Shown here: piece after piece, positions 44,519 through 56,900 of the stretch
How the letters are laid out: each line of letters begins with the position of its first letter
Numbering within the stretch: the first letter of the stretch is position 1
Assembly: GCA_037042915.1 (NCBI GenBank)
Contig: CM073201.1
Coordinates: forward strand, 2,604,001 to 2,668,000
DNA from: Auricularia sp. M13
Lineage: Eukaryota; Basidiomycota; Agaricomycetes; Auriculariales; Auriculariaceae
Reading direction: 5' to 3'
Length of the DNA: 64,000 nt
Translations under genes and position numbers: made by a program
Notes under the pieces: model-generated
What the model was told of the DNA's origin: nothing
The model's database searches: none
What the model saw: only the letters and a program-made list of their open reading frames with translations

Positions 44519-45427
44519 TCAAAGAACGCAGACAGGGACTGATGTTGACTGCCCGCTGAGAATGTGAAGGTCTAAAGGCATGCTCTGTAAATATGCATCG
44601 CACCTGAAACACAGCACACTCACTCTGTAGCATTTGCGGGGCCGGTCACGCTGGGGGAAAGTGTGAGTGCTGGGATCAGCGTCGATGGCTAGAACTGCGC
44701 ACGAGCAAGTGAGCAGAGCCAATATCTTGCGCAGTAGCGAGCGCGGAGGAGAGATTTCGTTGGGGACTCGCACATCCAGTACTTCCACCATGAAATATTC
44801 ATTGCAGAAAGAGTGCAGCGTGCCGGAAATAACGACTTTGCTGCCGGCGTTCCCGGGCTCCGCGCTCTCATCGCTTCCACGACGATGGCACCTGAGAAAA
44901 TGGCGATGAGATTCCACGGTAAGCCGATCTCGCTGACAACGAACCGGATAAAGACCGGCGCATGAAGCCATTGTGCGCGGCGCTCGACCATAATGTCGTC
45001 GACCACGAGTGTAGGCTGCGCGACTGCGAGTTCCGCGGAACGCACCACCCCTCCGAGCAGAAGTATGGCCCACAGCCAGCTCCCGACGGCCTGATCTTCG
45101 AGTAGCTGCGGCGTGGCGGGATGTATGGTGGCATTGACGACTATAACAGTTTTCCCGACGACTTTTGACGCGCCTAGAACGCGGGCTCGTATTCCGTGCG
45201 GGAGGGGTCGGTCGGCAGTGGAGTTGGACAGCGACGAGATGAGCGCGGGTAGCTTGCGTCCTATAATATATGGTGTCAGCGGCCTCCCGTTGCGAGCCGT
45301 TGATGCGTACCATCGACAGATACCACGGAGAAATATACCACAATACGTGGGGAATGGATCCCGCCGCGGGCAACACGATAGGCCGGTACAGGAAGAGTGA
45401 ATCGTCGAGAAACGGGAAGGAAGTCAT
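44519..45427 (-). CDS. Array family member C
   Basis: TATA box (TTATATAG near 45458-45465) and ATG at 45427 (MTSFPFLDDSLFLYRP). A 58-nt phase-0 intron leads to domain 1: PHGIRARVLG, KTVIVVNATIH. The phase-2 intron (53 nt, near 44940-44890) precedes RCHRRGSDE. Domain 2 is AGSKVVISGTLHSFCNEYF and MVEVLDVRV. A last small exon ends SVPVCVL at 44519. The tail is shorter than in members A or E. One frame runs throughout with these joins, so the gene looks intact. Confidence 0.62.
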   Translation of the reverse strand: MTSFPFLDDSLFLYRPIVLPAAGSIPHVLWYISPWYLSMVRINGSQREAADTIYYRTQATRAHLVAVQLHCRPTPPARNTSPRSRRVKSRRENCYSRQCHHTSRHAAATRRSGRRELAVGHTSARRGGAFRGTRSRAAYTRGRRHYGRAPRTMASCAGLYPVRCQRDRLTVESHRHFLRCHRRGSDESAEPGNAGSKVVISGTLHSFCNEYFMVEVLDVRVPNEISPPRSLLRKILALLTCSCAVLAIDADPSTHTFPQRDRPRKCYRVSVLCFRCDAYLQSMPLDLHILSGQSTSVPVCVL

Positions 45428-46114
45428 GGTGGACTCTCGCTCGCATGCAGGCATTGCTTATATAGAGTTGAGGCGAGCTAAACAGCCAGCCTATGATAAA
45501 CCTTGCTGGATTCCGCTCTCACCGGCAGGACACAGAGCAGGGTGCTGTCAGAGAGGAATTTTCAAGCAAGAAAAACGATGCGCGAGTCGGAAGCGTTCTC
45601 ACCATAATGAATCTCGCGTGCGGCTCTATAGGGGGCGATACAACAACGATGACGTAAGGTCCATATTTGGCAAATCTCTGTTAGGATCGCCATTGTCATG
45701 AAGTCATGAAGGCCCTGTTAATCATTGCCAAACCGTGCGCTGCGGCTCAGCAGGACGGACTCGCGTATTCATGTGGGAATTATTAGGCACCGCTTTACTT
45801 CTGGTAATAGCTCGTGTGCACCAAGCGATGAAGGATCATGATTCTGCTCAGGACAAAAAGCGAGCGGAAGAGGCGATACACATGCTCTACAGCGCTGAGT
45901 TACAATGCTATGTACACGAATGCGGACGTGGAGAAGAAGTGAGAGACGGAATGAGGACGGAGCGAGTCTCAATCCCAGGACGGAAAACTGTCCGATGGGG
46001 CGGACGAGATTTCGCAATAAGTCAACGGAAAATTGCGGCGAATAATGGGAGACGGCGACGGCGACGAAGTCCTGGAAAATGTCAATATGTGCGCAATGGT
46101 CCTCATCGGCATGC
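45428..46114. other. Spacer between array members C and D
   Basis: No gene supported. It includes the promoter of member C and a TGACGTAA near-palindrome at about 45649. The plus-strand frame at 45735-46196 is antisense to nothing recognisable and has no promoter. Confidence 0.4.
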
Positions 46115-47012
46115 TCACCGAAGCTTCTTCATATCGCGCATGGTTTCGTTCATGGCACTCTTTAACCTGAGCGAGGTGCCCATTCAGAACTGGTGATGTA
46201 CGTAAAGCAAAGAGAAAACTCACCAACAGCACGCATCGCTGGCGAGCTCCTTGCCGCACTCGCGCGCGAAACTCTCCGCCGTGCAGGGCATCTCCAAGTA
46301 ATCGAAACTCCCGTCGTGGACGTCAAGCGTATATCGGCCGTCGACGAAACCAGTTAGAACGCCAGACACCGCGATGTCGGCATTCTCCTGGTAGTAGAAG
46401 TTCTTCAGGTGCGGCTTCGTAAGGTCGAAGTCGCATCTGGACGATGATGAGCAGGTGCATGCACAATGAACAACACGGCGTACCTGAAAATAAGGCTGCC
46501 TCTAACCTCGATGTCGAGGACCTCCCGAGTGGGCGACGAGATAGAGGCGTCGAGGACGCGCGACGGTTTGATGCCCAGAAAGACGAGAAATGTAGGTGGC
46601 CGGTCTGCAGGCGGGTGTGTGGTCGTCGTACCCGTGTCCCCTGCGTCAACGGCGACTACAGACGACGCTGTGACGAAGAGGCCGTTGTTGGAACCCTCGA
46701 AAGACCCGAAGACGCGAATGCGCGAGCCCGCGGGGTATGGCTGCAGCGTTGGCGTATCCACGACGGGCCGCGCGACGACAACCTTCACGTTCACATCTGA
46801 GACCGCAATCAGCGCGAACCGTGAAGAACAGAAAAAAAACCGGTACCGTTGAGCTCGAGGTTGCAAGAATAAGTGTGGAAGCAGCGATGCACCAAGCCCG
46901 GAGAGCGAACGACCGTACTGGTCTTGACGTTCAGCAGAGCCTCGAAAGTTGGGGCAAACTGCCTGGTGGCAGTCCAAGAGCGAGAGTGGGAGAGGGACTC
47001 GTTGGTGGCCAT
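46115..47012 (-). CDS. Array family member D
   Basis: Starts at 47012 (MATNESLSHSRSWTATRQF). A phase-1 intron joins to DVNVKVVVARPVVDT and the domain 1 motif PAGSRIRVFG with GLFVTASSVVAVD. The phase-2 intron near 46485-46440 precedes RCDFDLTKP. Domain 2 reads ENADIAVSGVLTGFVDGR, then TLDVHDGSFDYLEMPCTA, almost the same wording as member B. A final 60-nt intron gives a short end, WLKSAMNETMRDMKKLR, stopping at 46115. The model is complete and in frame. Confidence 0.62.
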
Positions 47013-47550
47013 CGTGCTGCTGATCCCAAAGAGAAAACGGGCGTCCTTTTAGGCAGCATAGGTTCTGGGTGCGAAGTTGTCAGTTAAGTTTCTTTTGCGT
47101 CATGTCCGTCCTGCAGGCTCAGCTCGCGTCACTGCTCATACGACGTTGCAAGTCGTCTGCGCAAGCGAGGCTGCGGTCATCGTTCGTCGACGGACAGCAA
47201 CTTGATAGTCGTCGGAGGTCCGTCTGCGACGCGCCTGCACGAAACGCGCCGCAATAAGTACTACTGCGCAATATCTTATGATGTACCTCCAAGGCATGAC
47301 GCCACTTTCGTTGGACGGATATGCGCGAATGTGACGTGTGCAATACTGTACGGCATGCACTGGGCACCGGCTACCAGTGAATCTCCGGCTTCCAGCAGCC
47401 GGAGCGGTGCCCCCCGTGCAAATGCGTCGCGCAAGCCGTACAGGCACACCAGCGTGTCGTTCGTACACGCTACACATAAATTGCACGCATTGTGATATCA
47501 GCTCATGCATTATCACACGGCAAATAAATACTACGACTCGTGTTACATAT
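47013..47550. other. Spacer between array members D and K
   Basis: Upstream region of member D. A 160-codon minus-strand frame crosses most of it but has no start context, domain or intron signals that I trust. Confidence 0.35.
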
Positions 47551-48012
47551 CTATACAAAGCGAAGTAAAACATCCACCAAAGCCTGAGTGCTGATTTCCC
47601 AGGTGTGGAAAAAATCATAGTGGCCCTGCAGATCGGGCATCTTGCTCTCTCTCAGCTCCTCATAGTTTGCTTGGGCCACCTGATCAATGATGACCTTGCA
47701 CTGCAGCAAAACATCTCGAACATCAGTGACGTCATCTTTGGCTTGCTTTACCCATGCTCGAGGATCAGGCACTGTGGCAAAGCCAGCGTCGTCATAACGA
47801 ACTGGAGGAAGCCAGCTGCCGACTTAACGGGTTCTTCAGAGTCACATACAACTGGATTTGTTGCAGTAAGTACGCGGTGTGATTCCACGCTAAGGAGAGC
47901 GCACCGCGAGCCTATTGCGAGGTACGTCAGGCGCAGGCAAATCGGAGAATTCGCGCAAAGTCTCGTGAATCTCAGCAGGCATCCACTCTACGGCACGGTC
48001 ATACTGCGCCAT
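47551..48012 (-). CDS. Small array gene K
   Basis: Two-exon small protein. TATA (CATATAAAG, about 48080) and ATG at 48012 (MAQYDRAVEWMPAEIHETLR). An intron of about 75 nt (near 47920-47850) leads to a helical C-terminal exon: WVKQAKDDVTDVRDVLLQCK, then GHYDFFHTWEISTQALVDVL. The last part resembles gene L (HWDFLTTWSLSAQMFVSL), so K and L are probably distant paralogues. There is no known domain. An exact TGACGTCA at 47727 lies inside its coding sequence; upstream, near 48105-48130, there are TGACGC and TTACGTCA variants. Confidence 0.5.
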
Positions 48013-48304
48013 AGCAAACGATGCTGTAAACGGTGGTACGATGTCTACCCTACCCGCGCGAAGACCCGTACTGCACGGACTTTATATGTTGAGTTCAGAT
48101 GATGACGCAAGCAGGATGACGCGTTACGTCATCAGATAGGAACTGCTCATTCCGCCCACTCGTCATAAGAGATACATGACGTTTTGTCTGATTCGCGAGG
48201 AAGCACGTGCTCGTGGGAACCACGAGCAAAAGCCGAGATCACAATTTGGCTATGTACTGTATTGAAAAGGGATTGAAGTATTTACAAACGAGGTCGTTAT
48301 TCTA

Positions 48305-48957
48305 TCACGGCGAACGAGACGAAACACTGTCATCCAGCGGCAATGGAGGATGGTGCCAAAAACAGGCGCGCACGAGGGATACAAACATTTGAGCACTAAG
48401 TGACCATGTGGTCAGGAAGTCCCAATGTACCTCTAGGTTTATATTGTTGTTACATGTGTTGTGTAGAACAGATTTATTCACTCTCAGGATTTCCTTGATG
48501 TCTGACGCACACAGTCGCAAGGCGCGGTGGAAGTCTGCGTGATCCGGATAGGACGACGCGGCCAACTTGATCCAGAGATTAACACTGGGCACGGAGACGA
48601 AGCCCTCCTTGTCGCAGGACACGTTGGGTAAACCCCGCTTGGCAAAAGGGCTCTTCTTGGCGTGAAGTATAGCTTTTAGGACGTCAACGGCACACCAAGT
48701 GACTCCATGCTCAAAACCCTCACCACCAATTTATCCTCGGGGACATAGTCATAGTTCTGATTGATGAAGCTAGACGGTTGTCTCTTCGATAGCGGTTTGT
48801 CGTCGTCGCTGAAGAACTCATATCGACTGCCGTCTGTGGCATTGCACTCCGACGGCTCGTAGTCTGTCTCGTCCTCAGGACCATCATTGTTGTCCTCCAC
48901 CGCCTCTATGTCCAGCAGCGAGGACACCACGGCGTTAACAGCTTTACGACGACCCAT
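48305..48957 (-). CDS. Small array gene L
   Basis: TATA (CTATATAAG near 48988) and ATG at 48957 (MGRRKAVNAVVSSLLDIEAV), followed by an acidic stretch and YEFFSDDDKPLSKRQPSS. The reading frame changes near 48730, between EDKLV and EGFEHGVTWCAVDVLKAI; an intron is not obvious there, so the copy may be damaged. The rest is SPFAKRGLPNVS, DIKEILRVNKSVLHNTCN and VHWDFLTTWSLSAQMFVSL. It resembles K at the C-terminus. A TGACGTCA palindrome (49092) lies 135 bases before the ATG. Confidence 0.42.
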
Positions 48958-49149
48958 TGAGATTGAGAGCACACGGATTTCAAGACACGACTTATATAGG
49001 TTCAGAACGACGGGATTTTGCGAGAACATAATGACGCGCGTATATCGAAACTTCGAGACTGAAAGATTACACCATCGGAGGAGAAGGGAAATGACGTCAC
49101 CGGGCGACGAAGAGGTACAGCATGAAAGAACGGTGAGAAAATGTGACAC

Positions 49150-49792
49150 ACGGCTCGTACGAGCCCTCGGCTTAGGCAGCTTAAGCACCATAGAGCCTAC
49201 AGGCATGTCAATATATTGCATATGGAAGTGATGATGACAACAAAGACGTACGTTGCAGGATTGAGGTCATCATACTGCTGTATGACTTCGCCGTTCATGC
49301 TGTCCCAACGCAAGAAGTCGAGACCGAGGTGCGAGGCGTCATCGCTCGTGCTATGCAAGTCATCAGAACACAGTGTCGGAATGCGCGCCCGGATCACGCA
49401 CGCAGCCATGATTTCCTCGATGGAAAATATGGAGGCCGCAGTTGAAGGAGCCTGCTGTGGCCTACTGTTGTGGTCAGCTAGGGAAAGGAAAAAAACAATG
49501 TACAGACGGGGCAACGGGCTCCTGTTCAGTCTGCATGGGAGCCCCGAGTTGAGTCTCGTCAGCCGCAGTTCTACAACCACAATAATGATGAGTAACGAAC
49601 GCGCGTGCGTCAAGGAGCTGTGGTACGTACGATTCCAAATTGCGCCCATCAGACACCGCGTCCACAACATCCATGGCCTCGCCTTGGTCGGCAGGAGAAG
49701 CAGAGGTCATAGACAGGTACGGGTAGGCCGTGGCATCCGTCGTAGACGTGGCGGGGAACGATGGACTGGGCGATTCGTAAATGGCGGCCATG
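49150..49792 (-). CDS. Small array gene M, or last exons of member E
   Basis: ATG at 49792 (MAAIYESPSPSFPATSTTD). Spliced over an intron of about 50 nt (near 49500-49455) it continues QAPSTAASIFSIEEIMAACV, DASHLGLDFLRW and IQQYDDLNPAT, followed by another GTACGT..TAG intron. The frame is open upstream of the ATG into the 3' end of member E, so it could equally be a C-terminal extension of E. The exact 3' end is uncertain. No domain is recognised. Confidence 0.35.
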
Positions 49793-51307
49793 TCACGCGG
49801 AATTACACCTCCGTTCGCGAGCACACGGGGCTTCCAAGACCGACGTTGTGGAGAGCTGCATGGTTCGCAGCCATGCCTTGCAAGCGGCCTTGCGCAGGGG
49901 AGGGCACAGCTGACGCGGCGCGTGTAACAACGGGTGAATTACCCGGCGACGCAGAGACTGCGACGCTGCTGCTGGAGACCGAGCCTGTATCGGCGCAACG
50001 TGACCTTCTGCAGCGACAGGGGCGATGGCCTGAACTGGAGACGTAAACCGGGGAGGCACAGCATTATGTGCGTGGGCTTGCGTGGGCGACGCAAGTGCAG
50101 ATTGAGCGCGCGATGATATGGGCGAAGTGGCAGTGGACGTAACGACGGACAGTCCCCGCGCCGCACCACGCGTTTTGGTAAGCGTCGGTGTCGTTAGCCC
50201 AGACTGGTCGCCTGCGACGGAGGGCGAGTTGACCTGCACGGGTGACGACGCCGGAGAGGCTGGAGTGGACGTGCCGCCCGATAGACCCACAGACTGCGCA
50301 CGCATGATACCGGGCTGCTCGGCCGCGGACATGAAGATTGACGAAGACTTGACATCGGCCAGCGCGACGCCTGCTGCGACCCGCAAATGTGGACCGGCGT
50401 TGTCGATGGCGAGTTGCTCTGCTGCTTCTGGAGACTGGGGGGTAGAGTCGGCGGCGGACGCGTCGTCCGACACTCTAGCACGCTTGGAAGGCTTCGCGAC
50501 GTTCGGAGAGGAATTATCGCTTGGACCATGTCAGTACGGAATACATAATATTCGTAACAGCAGCAAGCACGTACGGATTCAACGCCATCGAAATTCCGAC
50601 AAATTCGGTGAGCTGATCGACGACTGAACACCCAGTGAAGATAGGCGCGACACCGATTATACGGGCGGGATATGGGAACGGCGCGAGCGTAGTGGCGCGG
50701 ACCTTGATCATGTCGTTCGAAGCCGGCGAATGTGCCAACAACTCGAACTTTGTGGCGTGGATATAGCGTGGGCAACTTGAGAATGACGCCACGAGCACTG
50801 TAGAATGTGCATCTATAGACAGTGAGGATGAACTATCGAATGTGTTGAAATGAGAAAAGGACGAACCTGATTTTGACCGTAGCGGGGCCGGTAACCTCGA
50901 CGTCGAACGAAAATAAGCAGTTGTCCAACGATAATTCGACTTCGGGTTGGCCCACAATGAAACCTTCAAAGAACAGCTGAGGGATGAACTGCGCGGGCTG
51001 TGGGTTGACCGCGGGGCGGATGCGCCCGAACGTCCAGGTAAACCGTCAGACCGGCGAAAAGGAAGATACCCCGAAGATCGACGACCGAGCCATCGGGCAA
51101 TGGAGGATCGTGCGAATGATACCAGACGGTCAGGCCGATTTCGGAACCTAGAGCACATTAAGAGAGCAAACGACGACGACGACAACCGCGCAGACCTTGT
51201 ATTTTCCCGCGACTCTCGTATGTGTATGTAGCCTTGCCTTCAACCTGGCGCTCGTTTCGGACGCTAGTATCGCGTAGCATAAAGTGCACTTCACTGGTGA
51301 CCAACAT
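49793..51307 (-). CDS. Array family member E, long Ser/Pro/Ala tail
   Basis: TATA (CATATAAAG near 51358) and ATG at 51307 (MLVTSEVHFMLRDTSVRNER). A phase-1 intron joins GSEIGLTVWYHSHDP to the domain 1 motif PDGSVVDLRG and LTVYLDVRA. A change of frame near 51010 would need an unusually short 34-nt intron. The phase-2 intron precedes RCTFYSARG. Domain 2 begins PRHKVRVVGTFAGF, and a one-base frame change near 50730 leads to MIKVRATTLAP. A 200-residue tail contains the basic NLS-like KPSKRAR and many SP/TP pairs. With one or two frame breaks it may be dead. Confidence 0.48.
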
Positions 51308-52309
51308 GATGGGATGACGCGGAGAGGATGAAAGAACAGACAACGCCGGAGGTCAGCTTTATATGTGCGCAACCCTAAGCTTACTTGACGCTCGGGTTGC
51401 GACTACGTTGGGGGCGCAAGAAGACAGTGTGACGCGCAATGGCGGGCCACATGCGCTGCCCGTTCAGTTCTCATGATTGTAGAGAGAGAGAGCGAGCAGC
51501 ATCGGCGGACATTAAATGAGGCTCCTCACGTTATCAATTTCTTGCAAAGCGAGAGTAATAAAGCAGAAAAACTGGTCGTAAATTTCGAACTGGTCGTTAC
51601 ACTACTAATACACATATTTACAGCAAGACGGCGTATAGTACTATATGACAGTAATGTCCATTATCGGTGGTATCTAATGCGCCCGCACCGACGCCGACGA
51701 GAGCCTGAGTATTACCTTGGGGAGTTTCTTCCCGCCCTTGGAAAGTCGAGCAGTCCGCCCCGCGCGTCCGTGCGCTGTGCGGCATCGCGAACATCTTGCA
51801 CCGACGGCAAGTCTTCGGCGCTCGCAGTACCAGCAACATCCATGCGCGCTGGCGACTCGCTGTCGACAGCCAAAGACTGCAGGCTGGGGTCGACGCGGAG
51901 GTCGCAAACGCTGCAGTTGCGCAACTTCAGCAAGGCGGACGCCATAGCTCTGCACTGAAGTTTAGCGAGCGCGCATTAGGCCACAACACCGACGTACCGC
52001 TCTCGCCCGGTCTCCTCGACGTGGACCTCTGACCCTGTGCCTTCATTAAGGACGCAGATGCGCTTCGCGATACCGTGATCGCGGACGTGATCCATCTCGA
52101 ATGAGTGCTCGGGCGCAACGGAGGGCGCGACGGCAACGGCAGGGGTGTGACGGCGACGACTGTAGAAGGCGTGGCCGCGACGGCGACAGGTTCTGACTCG
52201 CCGTCGACGGAGTCCGCTGCGACACTGACGGAGTCGAACGCGGTACTGAACGAGCGGCCATCGGCGATGCGCGCTTCGTCGGTGCTGAAGGGGCATAAGC
52301 TGGGGCAAC
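51308..52309. other. Region between array members E and F
   Basis: Includes the promoter of member E. Minus-strand protein-like pieces at 51975-51712 (for example LQSLAVDSESPARMDVAG) may be the tail exon of member F or a separate remnant. The plus-strand frames are shadows. Confidence 0.35.
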
Positions 52310-53344
52310 TTATCCGAAACAGACGACGACGTACTCGATGAGGTGGTCCTCAGCCAGAACGCTGCCAAGGTGACCATCTCTGCGCGGTGACTCAGTAACA
52401 ACGGTCACGAAATGGCAAGCACTACTTACCGTGAAACAATGTCAACGCCGGGCCTGGCGTGATCGACACGGGCAGCTCGAGCGCGAGGATCGGGAGACGA
52501 GGGAGAACGGTGTGTGATGCGCGTCGGAGCGGCGTGACGAGACAGCACGCTGCGGAGGGGTGCGGCGCGGGCTCGAGAATGGAGGCGAACGTAGCATATC
52601 CGTCGCGGAAGTCGGCGCGCTCGAAAGGATTGCGCGCATCGGTAATGAAATAGGCTGGAGTCGAACCCTGATAGTTGAACTGGATGGTATGGACGTCGAC
52701 GATAGGCGTATCTGACGCCGACCATCCACATATGACGCCGGAGACGATGACCGCGGTACCGAGGGAATAGTGGGCTTGAAATTGAATGCGCTTCGTATCG
52801 CGGTTGATGCAAGATCTGAGACCGGATTAGGCGGCAGGGAGCGAAGCACGGCAGACAAAACTCACGAGATAACCAATGGTACAACGGGCCACACGTCATG
52901 GCGTACGACGGTGACATCGAGCATGAAGCAGTCCGCGTTTAGAGGATGTTGCACGGTGCCGATGAGATGAAGCCCGTGTAGGTGCAGCAGCGGCAGAAGC
53001 AAGTTCCCTTTGGGCAATAGACCGGGCATGGGCTCGGCGCAGACGGGGGTAAGGCGAGTGGCGACGATGAGGAGAGTGGTCTTGTGGAAGTTGCCGTTGC
53101 CAGTGACACGAACGAGAGTCCCGCCGGGCAGCTTACGCTTGCGCGTCATGTGTGCGATGCAGACAGGCATTTCAGATCCTATGGCTGCGGTTAATCGCAG
53201 AGAAAGGCAAACGATTGTTATCGCAGCGCACCTTGAATCTGAACGGTGGCCTGATAAACATTGTACCCTTTCAGACCGAGCGTCAGGAGGAGCGTACTCG
53301 GCCTCCCAGAGATACGTGGTGAGCACAGTGACAAAGGACGGCAT
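52310..53344 (-). CDS. Array family member F
   Basis: TATA (CATATAAAATG near 53391-53401) and ATG at 53344 (MPSFVTVLTTYLWEAEYAP). The first exon is open into domain 1, PGGTLVRVTG with KTTLLIVATRLTPVC and MLDVTVVRHDVW; a short intron may be removed between 53270 and 53180. The phase-2 intron (49 nt, near 52865-52815) precedes SSCINRDTK. Domain 2 is LGTAVIVSGVICGW and PIVDVHTIQFNYQG. A long Ala/Pro/Leu-rich region follows. The last exon after GTAAGT (near 52435) has two possible acceptors; the end at 52310 (VVVCFG) is one choice. Confidence 0.58.
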
Positions 53345-53902
53345 GTCGGCGATTGGACAGTGGGAAAACGCAGCACCAGAAGCCGCCGCATTTTATATGG
53401 CGAGCTCGTGAACGCGGGCGACGTCAGCGCCGTTTGAGTGCCATCTCGATGAGCGCATTGAGCTTAAATGACCGACTATGTCACAAAATAGCTATGAGCA
53501 AGCTGTATGACGACATATGACATGGAAACATACCATGCATGGTCCGGACATTATGTTCGACGCATACTGACCCAACGCGAGCACACTGACGTGGGGACAC
53601 TGAAACGCCCACCAGCGTCATATGGCCAACGATGAGCCAAGGACACGAACAGCACAGCCTGGGACGTCGTAGACTGGCTCCTCGGTGTCCGTGGGAGGCG
53701 GGGGGGGAATGCAAGACATGCCCGTAGTTGCGCCGGAGCGACGGTTGTACGCAATGGACGCGAGAGGAGACAGCCGGGAATGGCCGAATTTGGTGTCCGC
53801 TCGCCCGTCATTTCCAGGCAAAGATACGAGTTTGAACAAAAAACCAATTGAATTAAAGCGGGTCATGTCGTATATACATACAGATGAAGAGATAATATTG
53901 TA
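53345..53902. other. Spacer between array member F and the Helitron gene
   Basis: 3' flank of RepHel and promoter of member F, with a CGACGTCA near-match at about 53424. The Helitron 3' terminus (a CTRR end with a preceding hairpin) should lie here or further left, but I could not identify it by eye. Confidence 0.4.
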
Positions 53903-56900
53903 TCATATCAGAATTTCGGTATACGTTACGTTATCGACTGATTCTTGGCCTGCGGGCAACCGTACCACGGCATGTTCTCGACGTCTCACTCGAGAGAGAG
54001 CGGTATACAGCTGTCCGTGAGAAAAGACAGGACGCCTGAGATCGATAGCAACAACATCCAAAGTCAAGCCTTGGCAGCTGTTGAATGTAGTCGCGTAAGC
54101 TGGCGCGAGCGGAAACTGTCGCCTTTGCAATGTCCGCCTGGTCTCCGGCAAAAAAGTCTCAAAGGTAATGCGTGGTATCAAGATATCCTCGTCGTCTATA
54201 CGGACGCCGGTGACAGTGTCCCGCAGTATGCGAACAGTAATCAGACGCGTACCAACGTCGACCACGACGACGCGAACGTTCTTGACGAGCCCACGTGAGA
54301 TGGAGAAGTTTCGTAATAGCCTGAACACTGCATTTGTTTTGATCACCGTAGAGTGAGATGGCAAGCCAGGCAAGTAGGCACGCGCTGCATAGTCTAACGT
54401 TGCTGCAGCTCGTTCAGGCATTCCGGCCTCGTCCTCCTCCTTGATTTTGTCAGCCGCAAGATACGTGCGTGCGGTGCCCCTCACTCGTGATAGAATCTGA
54501 GAGTTGTAGTGATCAATTTGCTTATTCGTAGGGCATAGGATTGATCGCTTCAAGCAGGCCGCTGGGTCGTCGATCACATGCTGAGGGTATGCAAACTCGA
54601 TTAGCTCGTCATCGGTATGCACCTTCCGAAGCATGTTCATTTCAACCTGAGGGCCTGCACCGTCACCAATGCTGTCCACCCAGGCTGCGTATTCCCCATC
54701 CTCGGCGTTCCGGATCGGCGCTGTCAATTGGCGAATCCGCAAGCTTTCCCACAAAGGAGAGCATCGAATTGAAGCATCCACTACCTGAGCGGGTTCCGCG
54801 GCGTACAACGGGACAGGTCTGCCTGAAATCGCCGGCAAGTATGACAATTTTACCACCGAAAGGCAAGTCGTTGCCACACACGCGCCGGCAGGTTTCCTCA
54901 CGCAGCTGAGGGTCGCCCTATTCGCCATGGGCGATTCATCCCAAATAAGAACACTGAAATCGCGAATGAGATCCGCGCGCGAATCTCCTGGTTCTATTGG
55001 TGACCGAAGGAGCTCGCTATACTCGTTAACAGGGATCTACCGTTACAAATGAGCCATGTTTGAACTACTGTATAATGAATTTACGCACCTTAAAGCAAGA
55101 GTGGGTCGTGCGCCCACCCTCGTACAGTAGCGCAGCGAAAGCCGAAGTAGCAGTGGGAAGGACGATTTCTTCACGGGACCTAACGAAGTCGCAGATGGCG
55201 TTGATGAGAAAGGTCTTGCCTCGACCCGCCTTTCCATCGATGAAAAGTAGTAGCGGCCGCTTGTTCACCACGGCGTCCATGACTTCATTGAATATAAGTG
55301 CCTGTTCTGGAGTAAATCTCGCCAGCGCCGGCGAAACTGCGGCGGAACTTCTCCAAATGGGCGCCCATCGCTCCCGCTCGTATTCTGCTTCTCCTTCGAA
55401 CGACTGAGGCAATGGAAGATTGAAGTCACCAAGGCTGCGCCCGAATTCGTCCAGCATGCGTGAGATTTCAGCCAGAGCGCGCGAATAGGCATTTGTCTGC
55501 GATCCGCCATTCTCGAAGTAGAAGTCCATACTCATCTCATCACGGAACAGCTCCCAGAGCTTCAAGGGAAAGTCGACTTCCTCCGCGTCGTGGATAATCA
55601 GGTGCACAAAAAGCAGTCTGATTTGCCGGGGGGTGCGAAGACACTGGACAGCCTCCTCAAGAGCAAACTGAGCCTCATGTTTGTCCGCAAAGAGACCCAT
55701 TGACTGCGCAGCTTCCTGGTATGAGGCATGCACAACACCGTCGATAGTACGTGCGTCCAAAAATGAGCGCGCTGGACGATTCAAGAGTATAGCTCGTAGA
55801 TAAAATAGCTCGCCCTGGGATGGCTTCACGGAAGCTAGTCGAACGAAATGCCGATGGCCCTCAGACCGCTTCAGCACGAGGCGCGTCATTTCGCCGTCGG
55901 GAACGTCTTGCTCTTTATAGTAACCTGGGGTGTCTGCCATAGCGTCGTCCCATGGCACATGGCGAAACCTGGCATAAAAGTCGGTGTACGTGACATCGGC
56001 GAATGTACATTCAGCGCCATTCCACATGTAAAGACCGTGAGGGCGGTGAAAATAGCGATCGAGGGTCGAAAAGTTGCTGGTAGGCCCATTCGCACGTCGA
56101 TACTGACGATGCTTGCGCGATTGCGGCAGGTGGATGACGAGCCCAGTGACACCGGGTGATTTGCTGGCAACGCGGAACCCAAGGAGACGCCATGCCGCTT
56201 CTCCAGCAGATAGGTAGCGCGCTCGCCAATAATCCTCTATCTCATCGATAAGCTCTGAACCATCGACACGGAGACGCGTGGGTACGATCAACGCCTGCGG
56301 CATCTTCAATGATGTATCCCAGGCACCAAAGAAGACGAAGGCTTACCTTTTCGTATGTACTTGAATAGGTATTGAAAGATGTGCGACGAGTTGGCGACCT
56401 TGAAGTTGATATGGCAGTCGAGGGCTCGCAGAAGGGGCAAACAGTGCGGAACGACATTGCTATCTTCCGCTTGACGTCGCCTGTACTGTGGGCGTCCGTC
56501 GAAGGACAGCGAGGTGGTGTCACGAATCGGTTTGGGATATCCGAAGCGGCAGACTGTGTCAGCCTCCGTGCCGTGGGCATCAAACACGCGCTGCCGCTGA
56601 CAGTATTTCGGTATGGTGACTTTGCTGGGGTCATCGCGCTGCACGGGATGTTTGTGCGTCATGAAACGCTGAACTAATGCAGCGTCAGCTGCACTTTTGG
56701 GCATCTCCGCAGAGACCACCGCATCAATGTCCGAGGCAGTAATGCAATCCCGTTCATATTTGATTAGGATATGACAGTGAGGGAGTCCTCGCTTCTGAAA
56801 CTCAACGGCAGACAGTCGATAAACCTGCGCGCGATTAGGCACGCCAAACTAAGCACGACAAAGCGCAAGCTTACTATACCACCAGCGTGCGGAAACATAG

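Noticed and set aside
50118-50627. 169-codon plus-strand frame
   Set aside because: It is antisense to the Ser/Pro/Ala-rich tail of array member E, whose low complexity keeps the opposite strand open.
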